From assembly GCA_024233005.1 (NCBI GenBank), contig JACKQE010000001.1, positions 894,742-958,741 of the forward strand: a stretch of DNA of 64,000 bases. The letters run 5' to 3'. The first letter of the stretch is position 1. Every line of letters starts with the position of its first letter. The position numbers were made by a program, and so were the translations under genes. The notes under the pieces were generated by a model. The model saw only the letters and a program-made list of their open reading frames with translations. It made no database searches and had not been told where the DNA came from. The DNA is from Akkermansiaceae bacterium (GTDB taxonomy: Bacteria > Verrucomicrobiota > Verrucomicrobiia > Verrucomicrobiales > DEV007). Below are positions 8,586 through 17,780 of this stretch, piece after piece.

Positions 8586-10421
8586 ATGGATCCCAATGCC
8601 ATCGCCTGGACGATTCTCGTGCTGCCCTTAGCGGCGGCGGTGATCATCTTCCTGCTTCTGAAACGCTGGCCCATGGCGAGCGCGGTGCTGTCGACCCTTT
8701 CGGCCTTCGCCACGCTTGGGATGAGCATTGTCTTGGCGCATGCTTTGGGGAATTCCGCAACCATTCTGACCCAAAGTTATCCTTGGATCGCCCTGCCCGG
8801 GGTGTTGCGGCTGGAGATCGGCCTGCTGGTCGATGCCAAAAGCGCGGGGATGATGTTGATTGTCACCGGGGTCGGTGCGTTGGTGCATCTCTTCTCCCTT
8901 GGTTACATGCGCGGAGATGCGGGATTGGCCCGCTTTTTTGCCGGTCTCTCCCTGTTCATGTTCTCCATGACGGGCATCGTGCTCGCGGACAATTTCGCGA
9001 TGATGTTCATTTTCTGGGAACTCGTCGGGGTGAGTTCCTATCTTTTGATCGGTCATTGGTTTGAAAAGGACAGTGCCGCCGACGCCGCCAAAAAGGCTTT
9101 CCTGACCAACCGCATCGGTGACTTTGGTTTCATGATCGGCATCCTGCTGGCATGGGTTGTCACGAAATCCATCGTGTTCACCGAAATGAAGACTGCGGTC
9201 GATGCGGGCGGCTTGAATCAAGTGCTCCTCGGGGCGGCGGTCCTCCTGATTTTCTGCGGCGCGGTTGGAAAAAGCGCCCAGTTTCCGCTTCACGTGTGGT
9301 TGCCGGATGCCATGGAAGGTCCGACTCCCGTTTCGGCTCTCATCCATGCCGCCACCATGGTCGCGGCGGGGGTGTTCATGCTTGCCCGGGTCGCTTTTCT
9401 CGTGGAAGGCGTCGACCACGCCAATATCGCCGCGACGGTCATTGCCTACATTGGCGGGTTCACCGCATTGCTGGCCGCCCTCATGGCCACCCAGCAGAAT
9501 GACATCAAGCGCATTTTGGCCTACTCCACTCTTTCGCAACTCGGCTACATGGTCATGGCGCAGGGACTTTATGGTTCCACCGAAGGTCTCTTCCACCTCT
9601 ACACTCATGCCTGGTTCAAGGCCCTGCTCTTTCTGGGGGCGGGAGCGGTGATTTTTGCCTGCCACCATGAACAGGACATTTGGAAGATGGGCGGACTTCG
9701 TAAAAAGCTGCCGATCACTTTTGCTACCTTTGCCTTGGGCACGGCCGCTCTGATCGCGGTGCCGGGGACCAGTGGATTCTGGAGCAAGGAGGAAATCCTC
9801 GTCAAAGCCTACGGCACGGACAAACTTCTTTATGCCGTCGGAATCGGGGTTGCCGCCCTGACCGCTTTTTATATGACCAGATTATTCATCGTGGCATTTC
9901 TTGGCAAGTCACGTTCGGAAAATGCCGAGCATGCCCATGAAGTGGGGCCGGTGATGTGGGTTCCGCTGGCGGTTCTTGCCTTCATGGCCGTCTTCTCCGG
10001 CTACGGCTTCATCACCGGAGGCTTTCCTGCTTTCCACCCGGGCCATACCCACGAGGGTTCCCACGAAGCGGGATTCCTGACCACCATTCTTTCTCTGGTT
10101 GCCCTCGCTGGCGGGGTCTTTGCAGGTTGGAAACTCTACTCCGGACGGGAAAGGGAACCCATTTCCCTCCGGTTGCTGGCGAACCGCTTTTACTTCGATG
10201 AATTGTATTCTCTCATCATCCGCACCGTGCAGGATCTGCCGGCGCGATTGGTGGAGTACCTTGACCTTTATGTCGTCCACGGATTGTTGGCTTACTTTCC
10301 GTCGCAGCTTGCCCGCGGTGCGGGATGGACCTTCACCCGCCTCCAGTCCGGACACCTGCAGGGCTATGGATTCCTTTTCGGCGCCGGGCTGCTGGCCCTG
10401 CTTTGGTATCTCCTTTCCTGA
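8586..10421 (+). CDS. nuoL: NADH-quinone oxidoreductase subunit L
   Basis: This is the largest antiporter-like subunit, 611 residues with about 15-16 helices. The conserved segments WELVGVSSYLLIG, NRIGDFGFM and LPDAMEGPTPVSALIHAATMV are present. A long C-terminal amphipathic helix region follows, the lateral arm that spans the membrane domain. Length is normal. It sits between nuoK and nuoM in the standard order. Confidence 0.96.
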   Translation: MDPNAIAWTILVLPLAAAVIIFLLLKRWPMASAVLSTLSAFATLGMSIVLAHALGNSATILTQSYPWIALPGVLRLEIGLLVDAKSAGMMLIVTGVGALVHLFSLGYMRGDAGLARFFAGLSLFMFSMTGIVLADNFAMMFIFWELVGVSSYLLIGHWFEKDSAADAAKKAFLTNRIGDFGFMIGILLAWVVTKSIVFTEMKTAVDAGGLNQVLLGAAVLLIFCGAVGKSAQFPLHVWLPDAMEGPTPVSALIHAATMVAAGVFMLARVAFLVEGVDHANIAATVIAYIGGFTALLAALMATQQNDIKRILAYSTLSQLGYMVMAQGLYGSTEGLFHLYTHAWFKALLFLGAGAVIFACHHEQDIWKMGGLRKKLPITFATFALGTAALIAVPGTSGFWSKEEILVKAYGTDKLLYAVGIGVAALTAFYMTRLFIVAFLGKSRSENAEHAHEVGPVMWVPLAVLAFMAVFSGYGFITGGFPAFHPGHTHEGSHEAGFLTTILSLVALAGGVFAGWKLYSGREREPISLRLLANRFYFDELYSLIIRTVQDLPARLVEYLDLYVVHGLLAYFPSQLARGAGWTFTRLQSGHLQGYGFLFGAGLLALLWYLLS

Positions 10422-10444
10422 ATTTTCCGACCTCCTCCGACGCC

Positions 10445-11971
10445 GTGACCCACGTGATCGAATTCATCGTCTTTCTTCCTCTGCTGGCGGCCCTGGCCAT
10501 CCTGGTCGGCGCTCCGGCGCGTCCCACGGCACTCGCTGCGGCCTTCGTTGGTCTCATCACGGTTCTCGTGGTGGCGTTTCAATTCAACCCCGATCATGAG
10601 GTCGTGGGAGGCTTCGCCTATCAGTTCACCAGCAGCCATCCGGTGCTGCTGGATGCCAAGGGGAATGCCGTCCTCAGCCTGGCCTTCGGACTTGACGGGA
10701 TGAGCCTCGTGATGGTGCTGCTCACGGCGCTGGTGCTGCCTGCCGCCATCCTCGTCAGCCCTCCCGAGAGTGGCATTAAAGGCAATCCCAGACTGTATTA
10801 TCTCTCATCCCTTCTCATTGCCGCGGGCGCGCTGGGGGCTTTCTGCTCTACCGATCTGTTTTTCTTCTATGCTTTCCATGAACTAGCCCTGATCCCGACC
10901 TTCCTCATGATTGGGATGTATGGGCACGGTACAAACCGGGTCAAGACCGCCTGGACCATCACCCTTTATCTGGGGGCCGGAAGCTTGGTCCTTCTGGGGG
11001 GGCTCGTGGCTCTGTTTTACGCCTCGGGTGGCACCACTTTTGACATCTCCGAGATGATCCAACAGGCGAAAATCATCGGACCTGCCGAAAGCCATCGCTG
11101 GGTTTACCTCCTGCTCCTCATTGGATTCGGCTCCCTGGTCTCCCTCTTTCCTTTTCACACCTGGGCAGCGCGGGCATATGCCGAGGCCCCCACGCCAACG
11201 GCCATGCTTCATGCCGGTGTCCTCAAAAAGTTCGGCCTTTACGGGCTGCTTCGCATCGCCCAGCCCATGTTGCCGGATGGTGCCGAAGCTTGGCAGAATT
11301 TGGTGCTGGTGCTTCTGCTGGGGAACATCCTTTTTGTCGGCTACTCCACGATTGCCCAGAAACGACTCGATTTGATGTTGGGGAACTCGAGTGTCATGCA
11401 CATGGGGTTCATTTTTCTGGGCGTCGCCAGTGCCAATGTCATCGGGGCCCACGGGGCCGTGATGCTGATGTTTGCGCACGGAATCTCCATCGCCTTGCTT
11501 TTTGCTCTTTGTGGCGGTCTCAGGGATCGCTTCGGAAGCACTGACATGCCGGAGATTGGCGGTGGTTTGGCGACGAAGATGCCGCGCTTTGGTATCATTT
11601 TCGCGATGGCCGCCTTCGCCTCGATCGGGCTCCCCGGGTTCGCCAATTTTGCCTCGGAAATTCTCGTTTTCTTCGGGGCTTTTGAGCCTATGCAGAAGTC
11701 CGGTGCCACGACCCTGGGGCCTCTGCAATGGACCTGTGTGCTCGCGCTCTGGGGTGTCGTCATTTCCGCCGTTTACATGCTGCGGGCTTTCCGTCGCCTG
11801 TTCAATGGACCTGTCCGTTTGGGGACTCCGGATTGTGCCGACCTGACCCCGGCCGAGCAGGTTCCGCTGGTTCTTCTCCTCGGGGTTCTTTTGTTGGTCG
11901 GATTTGTTCCCGGTCTCCTGCTCAAATACCTCACCCCTTCCCTGGAATTGTTTTCCACCCTGGGCCGTTGA
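10445..11971 (+). CDS. nuoM: NADH-quinone oxidoreductase subunit M
   Basis: This proton-pumping antiporter-like subunit has 508 residues from GTG 10445. Family segments are FHELALIPTFLMIG (with the essential Glu), PFHTWAARAYAEAPTPTAMLHAG and an SVMHMGFIFLG segment. The frame is open back to 10325 inside nuoL, but that extension would not be membrane-like. A second GTG at 10454 is possible. The leader ACCTCCTCCGACGCC is pyrimidine-rich. Confidence 0.95.
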   Translation: MTHVIEFIVFLPLLAALAILVGAPARPTALAAAFVGLITVLVVAFQFNPDHEVVGGFAYQFTSSHPVLLDAKGNAVLSLAFGLDGMSLVMVLLTALVLPAAILVSPPESGIKGNPRLYYLSSLLIAAGALGAFCSTDLFFFYAFHELALIPTFLMIGMYGHGTNRVKTAWTITLYLGAGSLVLLGGLVALFYASGGTTFDISEMIQQAKIIGPAESHRWVYLLLLIGFGSLVSLFPFHTWAARAYAEAPTPTAMLHAGVLKKFGLYGLLRIAQPMLPDGAEAWQNLVLVLLLGNILFVGYSTIAQKRLDLMLGNSSVMHMGFIFLGVASANVIGAHGAVMLMFAHGISIALLFALCGGLRDRFGSTDMPEIGGGLATKMPRFGIIFAMAAFASIGLPGFANFASEILVFFGAFEPMQKSGATTLGPLQWTCVLALWGVVISAVYMLRAFRRLFNGPVRLGTPDCADLTPAEQVPLVLLLGVLLLVGFVPGLLLKYLTPSLELFSTLGR

Positions 11972-11984
11972 TCTTTTCGCTGCC

Positions 11985-13472
11985 ATGCCCGCCTACTACT
12001 TAGAAATCATCGTTGTTCTGCTCGGATTGGCCGTGCTGACTTTCGACGCCGTCGGCCGGGTCGAGGACAAACGCTCGCTCGCTGGTTTGGGAGTGCTGGG
12101 ACTGATCGTGGTATTTTTCCTCCTCTTCAAAACCAGCAAGCCCGCTGATCCCGGATCGGTGTTCTGGAAGTTTTATGCGACTGATGCGCTGGCTTTCTTC
12201 TTCAAGGGCATTGCGATCCTCACCACCATCGTGGTGCTTCTGATGGCCAACGATTTCATTCCCGTGCTGCAGCGCTTCGGTCCTCCGGTGGAGGCCAAGG
12301 CGCACCCCCAGTCCGGATTCGCCGAATTCGTCGCGCTGCCGTTGTTCCTCTGCGCGGGCCTGATGTGGATGGCGTCGGCCAACCATTTGGTTAGTATTTT
12401 TGTTTCGTTGGAACTGGTGACGGTGACTTTTTACGTGCTGGTGGCCTACCTCCGGCGGCATGAGTTGTCCCTCGAAGCCGGGGTGAAGTACCTCATTCTC
12501 GGGGCGCTCTCGACCGGATTGTTGGTCTATGGCCTGGCTTGGCTTTATGGTGCCACAGGGGCTCTGGACCTTTCCGGCATTGAGGGAGCGCTTGCCACGA
12601 CCGAGAACCCTCTCCCCGCGTTGTTCGCGCTCGCTTTCATTTTGGCAGCGATGGCTTTCAAAGTGGGGGCCCTGCCTACGGCGTTCTGGATTCCCGATGT
12701 TTACCAAGGAGCCCCGACTCCCGTGACTGCGCTCCTTGCGGTGGGTTCAAAGTCAGCCGGTTTCATCGTGCTGATGCGTCTGATGACGCCTTTCCTCAAG
12801 TCGGAATTGCTTTCCGGGAAGGTGGTGGCCGTTCTCGCCATCATGGCTGTGGCCACGCTGCTCTACGGAAACTTTGCGGCATTGTTGCAATCCAATGTGA
12901 AACGCCTGCTCGGGTATTCCAGCATCTCCCATGCCGGCTTTCTCGTCTTGGCGCTGGCCTCCGCTCCCAGTCATGGAGGAGCTTTGGAAACGCCCGCCAC
13001 CACCGTGGCCTTCTATCTTGCAAGCTACGCCATCACCGCCCTGCTGGCCTTTCTGGTGCTCTCCATAGTTTCCGCAGCACGTCATGGAGACGATCTCAAT
13101 TCGTTTCGTGGGTTGGCCAAGGCTTCACCTTTCCTTGCCCTGCTCATGCTCCTGTCGATGGCATCGATGGCCGGGGTTCCTCTCACCATTGGCTTCTGGG
13201 GCAAGTTTTTTGTCTTCCAGCAGGCCGTTTTCAGCCGCTTGTGGTTGCCACTCGGGGTGGCGGTCATTGGTGCCGCCGCTGGTTTCTACTATTACTTCCG
13301 GCTCATCTTTTCAATGTATCTGGAAACAGCCACCGGGGCCGATGGCAACCCGTTGGGGAAGGACACCTTGACCAAAATTGGGGCCGGTTCACGCATTGCC
13401 ATGATCCTCCTCGCTCTGGCGATCATCGGGTTTGGCTTTTTCCCTGGCTCGATCCTCGCCCTTCTGCGCTGA
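11985..13472 (+). CDS. nuoN: NADH-quinone oxidoreductase subunit N
   Basis: This is the third antiporter-like subunit, 495 residues from ATG 11985. SLELVTVTFYVLVAYLRR carries the conserved Glu, and FWIPDVYQGAPTPVTALLAVGSK is diagnostic. About 14 helices are visible. It begins 13 bp after nuoM and is the last complex I gene here. No strong terminator follows; a weak TTGTCA/TGACAA inverted pair brackets about 13480-13520. Confidence 0.95.
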   Translation: MPAYYLEIIVVLLGLAVLTFDAVGRVEDKRSLAGLGVLGLIVVFFLLFKTSKPADPGSVFWKFYATDALAFFFKGIAILTTIVVLLMANDFIPVLQRFGPPVEAKAHPQSGFAEFVALPLFLCAGLMWMASANHLVSIFVSLELVTVTFYVLVAYLRRHELSLEAGVKYLILGALSTGLLVYGLAWLYGATGALDLSGIEGALATTENPLPALFALAFILAAMAFKVGALPTAFWIPDVYQGAPTPVTALLAVGSKSAGFIVLMRLMTPFLKSELLSGKVVAVLAIMAVATLLYGNFAALLQSNVKRLLGYSSISHAGFLVLALASAPSHGGALETPATTVAFYLASYAITALLAFLVLSIVSAARHGDDLNSFRGLAKASPFLALLMLLSMASMAGVPLTIGFWGKFFVFQQAVFSRLWLPLGVAVIGAAAGFYYYFRLIFSMYLETATGADGNPLGKDTLTKIGAGSRIAMILLALAIIGFGFFPGSILALLR

Positions 13473-13583
13473 GATTGGCTTGTCAATCCTTCCGGGTCCG
13501 GGTCCTATTTGGCCTGACAAATTCTTTACTTGAGACCTTTTGGAGGGGCCGGAGTTTATGGAACTGATCACCACCGTTTGTTC

Positions 13584-14384
13584 ATGAAAGTCTGCCTCCC
13601 CCATTCTTTGTCCCTCGCCCTTTTCGGTGCGGTGGGTGTGTACTGCTATCCAGCCTCCTCCCGATCGGAAACCATAGTGGTCGATGGAGAGAGCTACAAC
13701 GGCGCTGAAATCGTGGATCTTGCACCAGATGGGGTGTTTTTCTCCTCCCATGACGGCGGGGTCGTGCTCCCTTGGGAGCAGGTCACCACGGCCCATGCCA
13801 TGGAGGTGAAAAAACGCCTTTCGGGCGCCTTGATCAATGTCCGGGCCCAATCCGTTTGGGTGGCGGGACATTTCAAAGGCGAGAAGGAGGGGTTCACGCT
13901 GGTCTACGCTGACGGGCGCCGACGGGCCAATTTTGATTTCGAAAAGAACATTCCCAAAGACTTTGATTATGGAGAAGCCAGTCGTCCGAAGGCTTCCTAT
14001 TATGGAGCCAAAGCCCAGGTGGGATGGGTCATCATCAAAGATCTCCCTTCCAATGCCGCCGCCCCCGAAACCTCGACCCAAATGATTGTGTATCCCACGG
14101 GGGAGACGAAAACCATTCAATTGGACGATCAGACAGATCCTGTCGAACTTCCCGTCATGACCGTTCAATCTCCGGCGTGGGTCGAGGAACGAACCTGGAC
14201 CAATTCTGATGGGAAGTCGCTGAGGGCTCGGCTCCAGTTTGCCGATGACACCACCGCTTACCTTGAATTGAACGGAAGAATTGTGCCGTATCCGCTCGAA
14301 AAACTTTCCCCTCTCGACCGACAAGTCGCCAAGCAGTGTTCCAGCACCGCCCTGCCGATTCTTGTTCCGGTCAAAGTCCGGTGA
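13584..14384 (+). CDS. Secreted protein with an SHD1-like C-terminal domain
   Basis: The 266-residue product begins with a signal peptide (about residues 1-28). The middle part is beta-rich and unrecognised. The last 55 residues, starting ERTWTNSDGKSLRARL and reaching YPLEKLSPLDRQV, match the pattern of the SLA1 homology domain 1 (SHD1) seen in many planctomycete and verrucomicrobial exported proteins. The ATG at 13584 was chosen because it begins the signal peptide. It follows nuoN by about 110 bp and is probably independent of complex I. Function unknown. Confidence 0.7.
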   Translation: MKVCLPHSLSLALFGAVGVYCYPASSRSETIVVDGESYNGAEIVDLAPDGVFFSSHDGGVVLPWEQVTTAHAMEVKKRLSGALINVRAQSVWVAGHFKGEKEGFTLVYADGRRRANFDFEKNIPKDFDYGEASRPKASYYGAKAQVGWVIIKDLPSNAAAPETSTQMIVYPTGETKTIQLDDQTDPVELPVMTVQSPAWVEERTWTNSDGKSLRARLQFADDTTAYLELNGRIVPYPLEKLSPLDRQVAKQCSSTALPILVPVKVR

Positions 14385-14418
14385 TGCCCTTTGCTCGCCC
14401 GGGGGCGAGGCAATTTTC

Positions 14419-14874
14419 TCAGGAGACCTGCAACATCCCGTCCGTGAGAATGCGTGCCCGCAAGCCCCCCCGACCCCGCAGGGCGGCTTCGGCACCTTCG
14501 CAGAAGGCCTGATTCATCCAATAGCACGGACTGGCTTCCTCCGTGCCCTCGAAGAGAACACCTTGGAGTTCGAATTTTTTTCCGATCAGAGTGTTCAGGT
14601 CGCATCCCGAGACAATGACATTGCGCCGAAATACCGACGGTTCCCGGTCGGACATCCCGAACTGGGCACAGAGTTCCTCGTAGACTTCTTGGGCGAAGAA
14701 GGTGATTTGACCTTTGTAATTCTCCTTGAAGTCAAAAAAACGGTCGCCCCATAAGCCCCTACCCGCAGCGCATTCCACCGCGGTCATTTCCTTCATGGGG
14801 GAAAGGCCCGCTTTCCGGCCGTGATGACCGATAAAATTATGGTCCGAAGAGATGTAGAGACGCCGGATGATCAC
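14419..14874 (-). CDS. MOSC-domain protein
   Basis: The 151-residue protein consists essentially of one MOSC domain, the molybdenum-cofactor sulfurase C-terminal fold used to carry sulfur or metal-sulfur groups. FRRNVIVSG-DLN, then PCYWMNQ, and the C-terminal GRGGLRARILTDG are the family landmarks; the Cys in PCYWM is the likely sulfur carrier. Its GTG start overlaps the stop of the upstream prolyl isomerase gene (GTGA), so the two are translationally coupled. Substrate unknown. Confidence 0.85.
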   Translation of the reverse strand: MIIRRLYISSDHNFIGHHGRKAGLSPMKEMTAVECAAGRGLWGDRFFDFKENYKGQITFFAQEVYEELCAQFGMSDREPSVFRRNVIVSGCDLNTLIGKKFELQGVLFEGTEEASPCYWMNQAFCEGAEAALRGRGGLRARILTDGMLQVS

Positions 14875-15878
14875 TGAAAGAGTCGGATGTTCGCGGAATG
14901 CCTGAGGGTTTCCACCCAGCGTTCGTAGGCACCTTTTTTCTGCTCTTGGATGACCAGTTTTTCCAACTCATCCCGGATTTTTTCGGGGGGCGGGGCATTG
15001 CCTCCAATGCGCGCGTCAACGAACATGAGACGGTAAAAGGGACCGTCATCAATGATTTCGCTCACCTTGCGGGGCTCAAGGCTGAAGGCGATGGAAGTCA
15101 GAGTTGGGTTCAGGACGTTGCGGTCAATCGTGCCGACATCCCCTCCGGCGGCGGCAAAGCTGTCATTCGAATGGGTTGTGGCCATGGTGGCGAAATCAGC
15201 CCCTTTAATGATCTGTTGGCGCAGTTCGGTGATGAGCTTTTTCTGGGACTCGGGATTGCCGGATCCGTCGGTGGGCACCTTGGCAATTGAGATCATCCTC
15301 AGTTTGATCTTGGGATCGGTCTCGAATTCACGCTTGCGGCGCTTGTAGATATCCGAAATGTCGTTTGGGGTGACAATGATGTCCTTGGGCACATTCTGGT
15401 TCCTCAGGGCTTGGATCATGATCTGTTCCCGTTGGTTGTCTCGCCACGTTTTGATGGTGAGACCCGCTTTCTGGAGCTCTTCGTAGAATTTCTTGTCATT
15501 TCCTTTGAACCGCTCGTTGATGAAGGAGGCCTGCATCTGGTCCAGGTGGGACTCACGGATGCTCATGCCCAATTCCTTCGCCTTGGCGAGGATCAGCTTG
15601 CGATCAATGAGGTCCTGCAGGCCCTGCTTGCGAAATTCCTCCATCTTGGCTTCGACCTTGGCCTGGGTGAGGGTGCTTTGATCCTGTTCTAGCACCCAGA
15701 TGCGGACCTGGTTGTAGACCGAACCTTCCACTTCGGCCAGGGTGATGACCTCGCCATTGACGATGGCGGCCATGCCATTCAGTTTCTTCCCATCAGCCCG
15801 TGCCATAGGCGGCTGGGTGAAGTAGAATGCGCCTGCCAATAGCAGGATGGTCATGCTTGTGCGGTGAAATTGGTTCAT
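14871..15878 (-). CDS. SurA/PpiC-type periplasmic peptidyl-prolyl isomerase
   Basis: The 335-residue exported protein starts with a signal peptide (about 1-28). A SurA-like N-terminal chaperone domain begins with MAAIVNGEVITLAEVE. A parvulin domain in the second half shows RMISIAK, DFATMATTHSNDSFAAAGGDVG and PFYRLMFVD. Such proteins help outer membrane proteins fold. It has one parvulin domain, whereas E. coli SurA has two. A CCGTTC/GAACGG inverted repeat lies in the 5' leader at about 15892-15912. It overlaps the MOSC gene by 4 bp. Confidence 0.88.
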   Translation of the reverse strand: MNQFHRTSMTILLLAGAFYFTQPPMARADGKKLNGMAAIVNGEVITLAEVEGSVYNQVRIWVLEQDQSTLTQAKVEAKMEEFRKQGLQDLIDRKLILAKAKELGMSIRESHLDQMQASFINERFKGNDKKFYEELQKAGLTIKTWRDNQREQIMIQALRNQNVPKDIIVTPNDISDIYKRRKREFETDPKIKLRMISIAKVPTDGSGNPESQKKLITELRQQIIKGADFATMATTHSNDSFAAAGGDVGTIDRNVLNPTLTSIAFSLEPRKVSEIIDDGPFYRLMFVDARIGGNAPPPEKIRDELEKLVIQEQKKGAYERWVETLRHSANIRLFQ

Positions 15879-15969
15879 GCCTCTGGTCTTTCCGTTCCTG
15901 TTTACAGAACGGGAAAAGCGGGTTTTGACAAGCAGTTTTCCAAGTCAATCCCTTGGCAGAAAGGGGCAC

Positions 15970-16001
15970 AAAAAAGGCGGAAGGTTTGTTCCTTCCGCCT
16001 T
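15970..16001 (-). terminator. Intrinsic terminator of the ammonium transporter gene
   Basis: An 11-bp perfect stem (AAGGCGGAAGG at 15974-15984 pairing with CCTTCCGCCTT at 15991-16001) encloses a 6-nt loop. On the minus strand the stem is followed by six T residues (15975-15970). It lies 60 bp past the transporter stop codon and before the SurA-type gene. Confidence 0.85.
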
Positions 16002-16014
16002 TGCGATCCAGCGC

Positions 16015-16041
16015 GCAACGGTGGTCGCAGACCACCGTTGC
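16015..16041. repeat. Perfect hairpin between the transporter stop and its terminator
   Basis: GCAACGGTGGT at 16015-16025 and ACCACCGTTGC at 16031-16041 form an 11-bp perfect inverted repeat around a 5-nt loop. It has no T-tract. Together with the terminator it makes two consecutive stable stem-loops in the 3' untranslated region. A role in mRNA stability or transcription arrest is inferred. Confidence 0.7.
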
Positions 16042-16061
16042 GGTTGGTAATGTGGATTGTT

Positions 16062-17438
16062 TCAGGATTCCATCGTATACGCCGGAGCTCCATGTTCGGC
16101 GATGTCCAGCCCTTCATGCTCTTCTTCCGCACTGACCCGGATCCCCAGAGTGAGTTTCAAGATCATGAACAGCGCATAGCTGGCCACGAACGCAAAGGCG
16201 GACACGGAAAGCGTGCCGATGAGCTGCCAGGTGAAGCTGGCGCCACCGAAGATGCCGACCGCGAGCGTTCCCCAGATCCCGCAGATTCCATGGACGGAGA
16301 CCGCGCCGACTGGATCGTCGACCTTGATCTTGTCAAAGAAGAGGACCGCGAAGACCACGATGATCCCGGCGATGGCCCCGACAAGAACGGCTGACCAAGG
16401 TGCGATCGCATCCGCTCCTGCCGTGATCCCGACAAGTCCGGCAAGGATGCCGTTCAGCGCCATGGAAAGGTCGGGTTTCTTGAGGACAAACCAGGAAGTG
16501 AAGGTCGCTCCCATGCCGCCGGCAAAACCGGCCATAGCCGTGGTCACGAAGACCCTGGAAACCAGCTGAGGATCAGCACTCAGCACCGAGCCGCCATTGA
16601 ACCCGAACCAGCCGAGGAACAGCATGAAGACACCGATCGCGGCGAGAGGCAGGTTGTGGGGAAGCACCGGCTTGATGCCGTCTTTGGTGTATTTCCCTTT
16701 GCGGGGTCCGAGCACCAGGATGGCGCCGAGGGCCGCGAAACCACCGAAGGCATGAACCAGCGTGGAACCCGCAAAATCCGCGAAGCCCTTGGTGTTAAGC
16801 CAGCCGTAGCCCCACTTCCAGGACCCCGTGATGGGGTAGAGGAATGTCACCAGGAGGGTGGCGTAGATCATGAACGAGCCCAGTTTGACGCGTTCTGCAA
16901 CCGCACCGGAAACAATCGTGGCGGCCGTGGCGGCGAACATGGCTTGGAAGATGAAGTCCGTCCAGTAGGTGTAGTTGTTGTAGGCGGAGGTCATGTTCTT
17001 CGCAATGGCATCACCCTCGAAACTGTTCGCGAGCGGGCTGCCCAGGGCGAAGAAGTCCATGGAAACACCATTTTCCCAGCCGGGATACATGGCGTTAAAG
17101 CCGTAGGCCATGTAGCCGAGGGCTCCGACGCAGACAATGAAGACATTCTTGAACAGAATATTGACGGTATTTTTCTGCTGGCACAGGCCGGATTCCACCG
17201 CGGAGAAACCGAGATGCATGATGAACACCAATGCCGCTGAGATTAGAATCCAGAGGTTGTTGACGGTGAACATCGCGGCATCGGGACCGGCCATGAATTC
17301 CTTGTAGGCGTCCTTGGCTGGTTCCGCTGCGGCCGCAGCGTCTTGGGCGTGGAGGGCGAAGCTGCCGCCCAGGAGCAGCGCCGAGACTGCCAGGAAAATT
17401 CCCGGCTTCCAAGTATTGAGGTATCGTGTGTTTTTCAT
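16062..17438 (-). CDS. amt: Ammonium transporter, Amt/MEP/Rh family
   Basis: The 458-residue inner membrane channel begins with a signal-peptide-like segment (1-31), then about eleven helices. The pore signatures are present: the first twin-His residue in DFAGSTLVHAFGG and the second in VSVHGICGIWG. The C-terminal tail, about 25 residues after the last helix, is acidic. No glnK (PII) gene lies beside it, which is unusual because amt and glnK are commonly paired. A sigma54-type promoter upstream and a strong terminator downstream make it look like a single-gene nitrogen-controlled unit. Confidence 0.95.
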   Translation of the reverse strand: MKNTRYLNTWKPGIFLAVSALLLGGSFALHAQDAAAAAEPAKDAYKEFMAGPDAAMFTVNNLWILISAALVFIMHLGFSAVESGLCQQKNTVNILFKNVFIVCVGALGYMAYGFNAMYPGWENGVSMDFFALGSPLANSFEGDAIAKNMTSAYNNYTYWTDFIFQAMFAATAATIVSGAVAERVKLGSFMIYATLLVTFLYPITGSWKWGYGWLNTKGFADFAGSTLVHAFGGFAALGAILVLGPRKGKYTKDGIKPVLPHNLPLAAIGVFMLFLGWFGFNGGSVLSADPQLVSRVFVTTAMAGFAGGMGATFTSWFVLKKPDLSMALNGILAGLVGITAGADAIAPWSAVLVGAIAGIIVVFAVLFFDKIKVDDPVGAVSVHGICGIWGTLAVGIFGGASFTWQLIGTLSVSAFAFVASYALFMILKLTLGIRVSAEEEHEGLDIAEHGAPAYTMES

Positions 17439-17682
17439 GCTTTGGATGGTTGGATTCTCTATCTGCTCTCCGGCGAGTTCCGGTTCGACGGGACTCAGCA
17501 GCTCCCGGTCTGCGGCCAGATTCCTTCCTGCGACGAGGGATGACTTCCCAGTGTCGGGTTGCGGAATGAGGCGGAATGCTTCATGGTGGGTGGTTGAGGT
17601 TGCTTTGCGGAAGGACCCGATACGGAGTTTTCAAAGGCTCTGTGGAATCACGCCGCGGTTTTTTCTTTCATAAACAGCATTT
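17439..17682. other. Long leader of the transporter gene; no gene seen
   Basis: The divergent interval between amt and the PLP enzyme gene runs from 17439 to 17780. I find no coding region in it, and in particular no glnK. Most of it would be 5' untranslated leader (about 234 nt) if transcription starts from the sigma54-type site at 17683-17699. The stretch 17658-17690 is locally AT-rich. Confidence 0.4.
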
Positions 17683-17699
17683 AGCATATCCCGTGCCAA
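17683..17699 (-). promoter_or_regulatory. Sigma54 (-24/-12) promoter for the ammonium transporter
   Basis: On the minus strand the sequence is TTGGCACGGGATATGCT. It matches the sigma54 consensus YTGGCACGRNNNTTGCW at every defined position except one (A for T just before GC). The invariant GG and GC are separated by exactly 10 bp. Transcription would begin near 17672, reading toward amt. Ammonium transporter genes are classic NtrC/sigma54 targets. I saw no clear NtrC site upstream. Confidence 0.65.
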
Positions 17700-17780
17700 G
17701 TTCGCGGAATGGGCGCATGCCTCCCGGAGATGGGGGGGAGAGCCCGTAAGAAAGGCCCGGTGCCAACCCCAAACATCGCT

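Noticed and set aside
17700..17780. Possible SAM riboswitch before the Cys/Met PLP enzyme (GGGGGGAGAGCCC and GGTGCCAACCCC segments)
   Set aside because: The fragments resemble S-box pieces, but they are in the wrong order and spacing, and the P1 stem and GGCAACC loop are missing.
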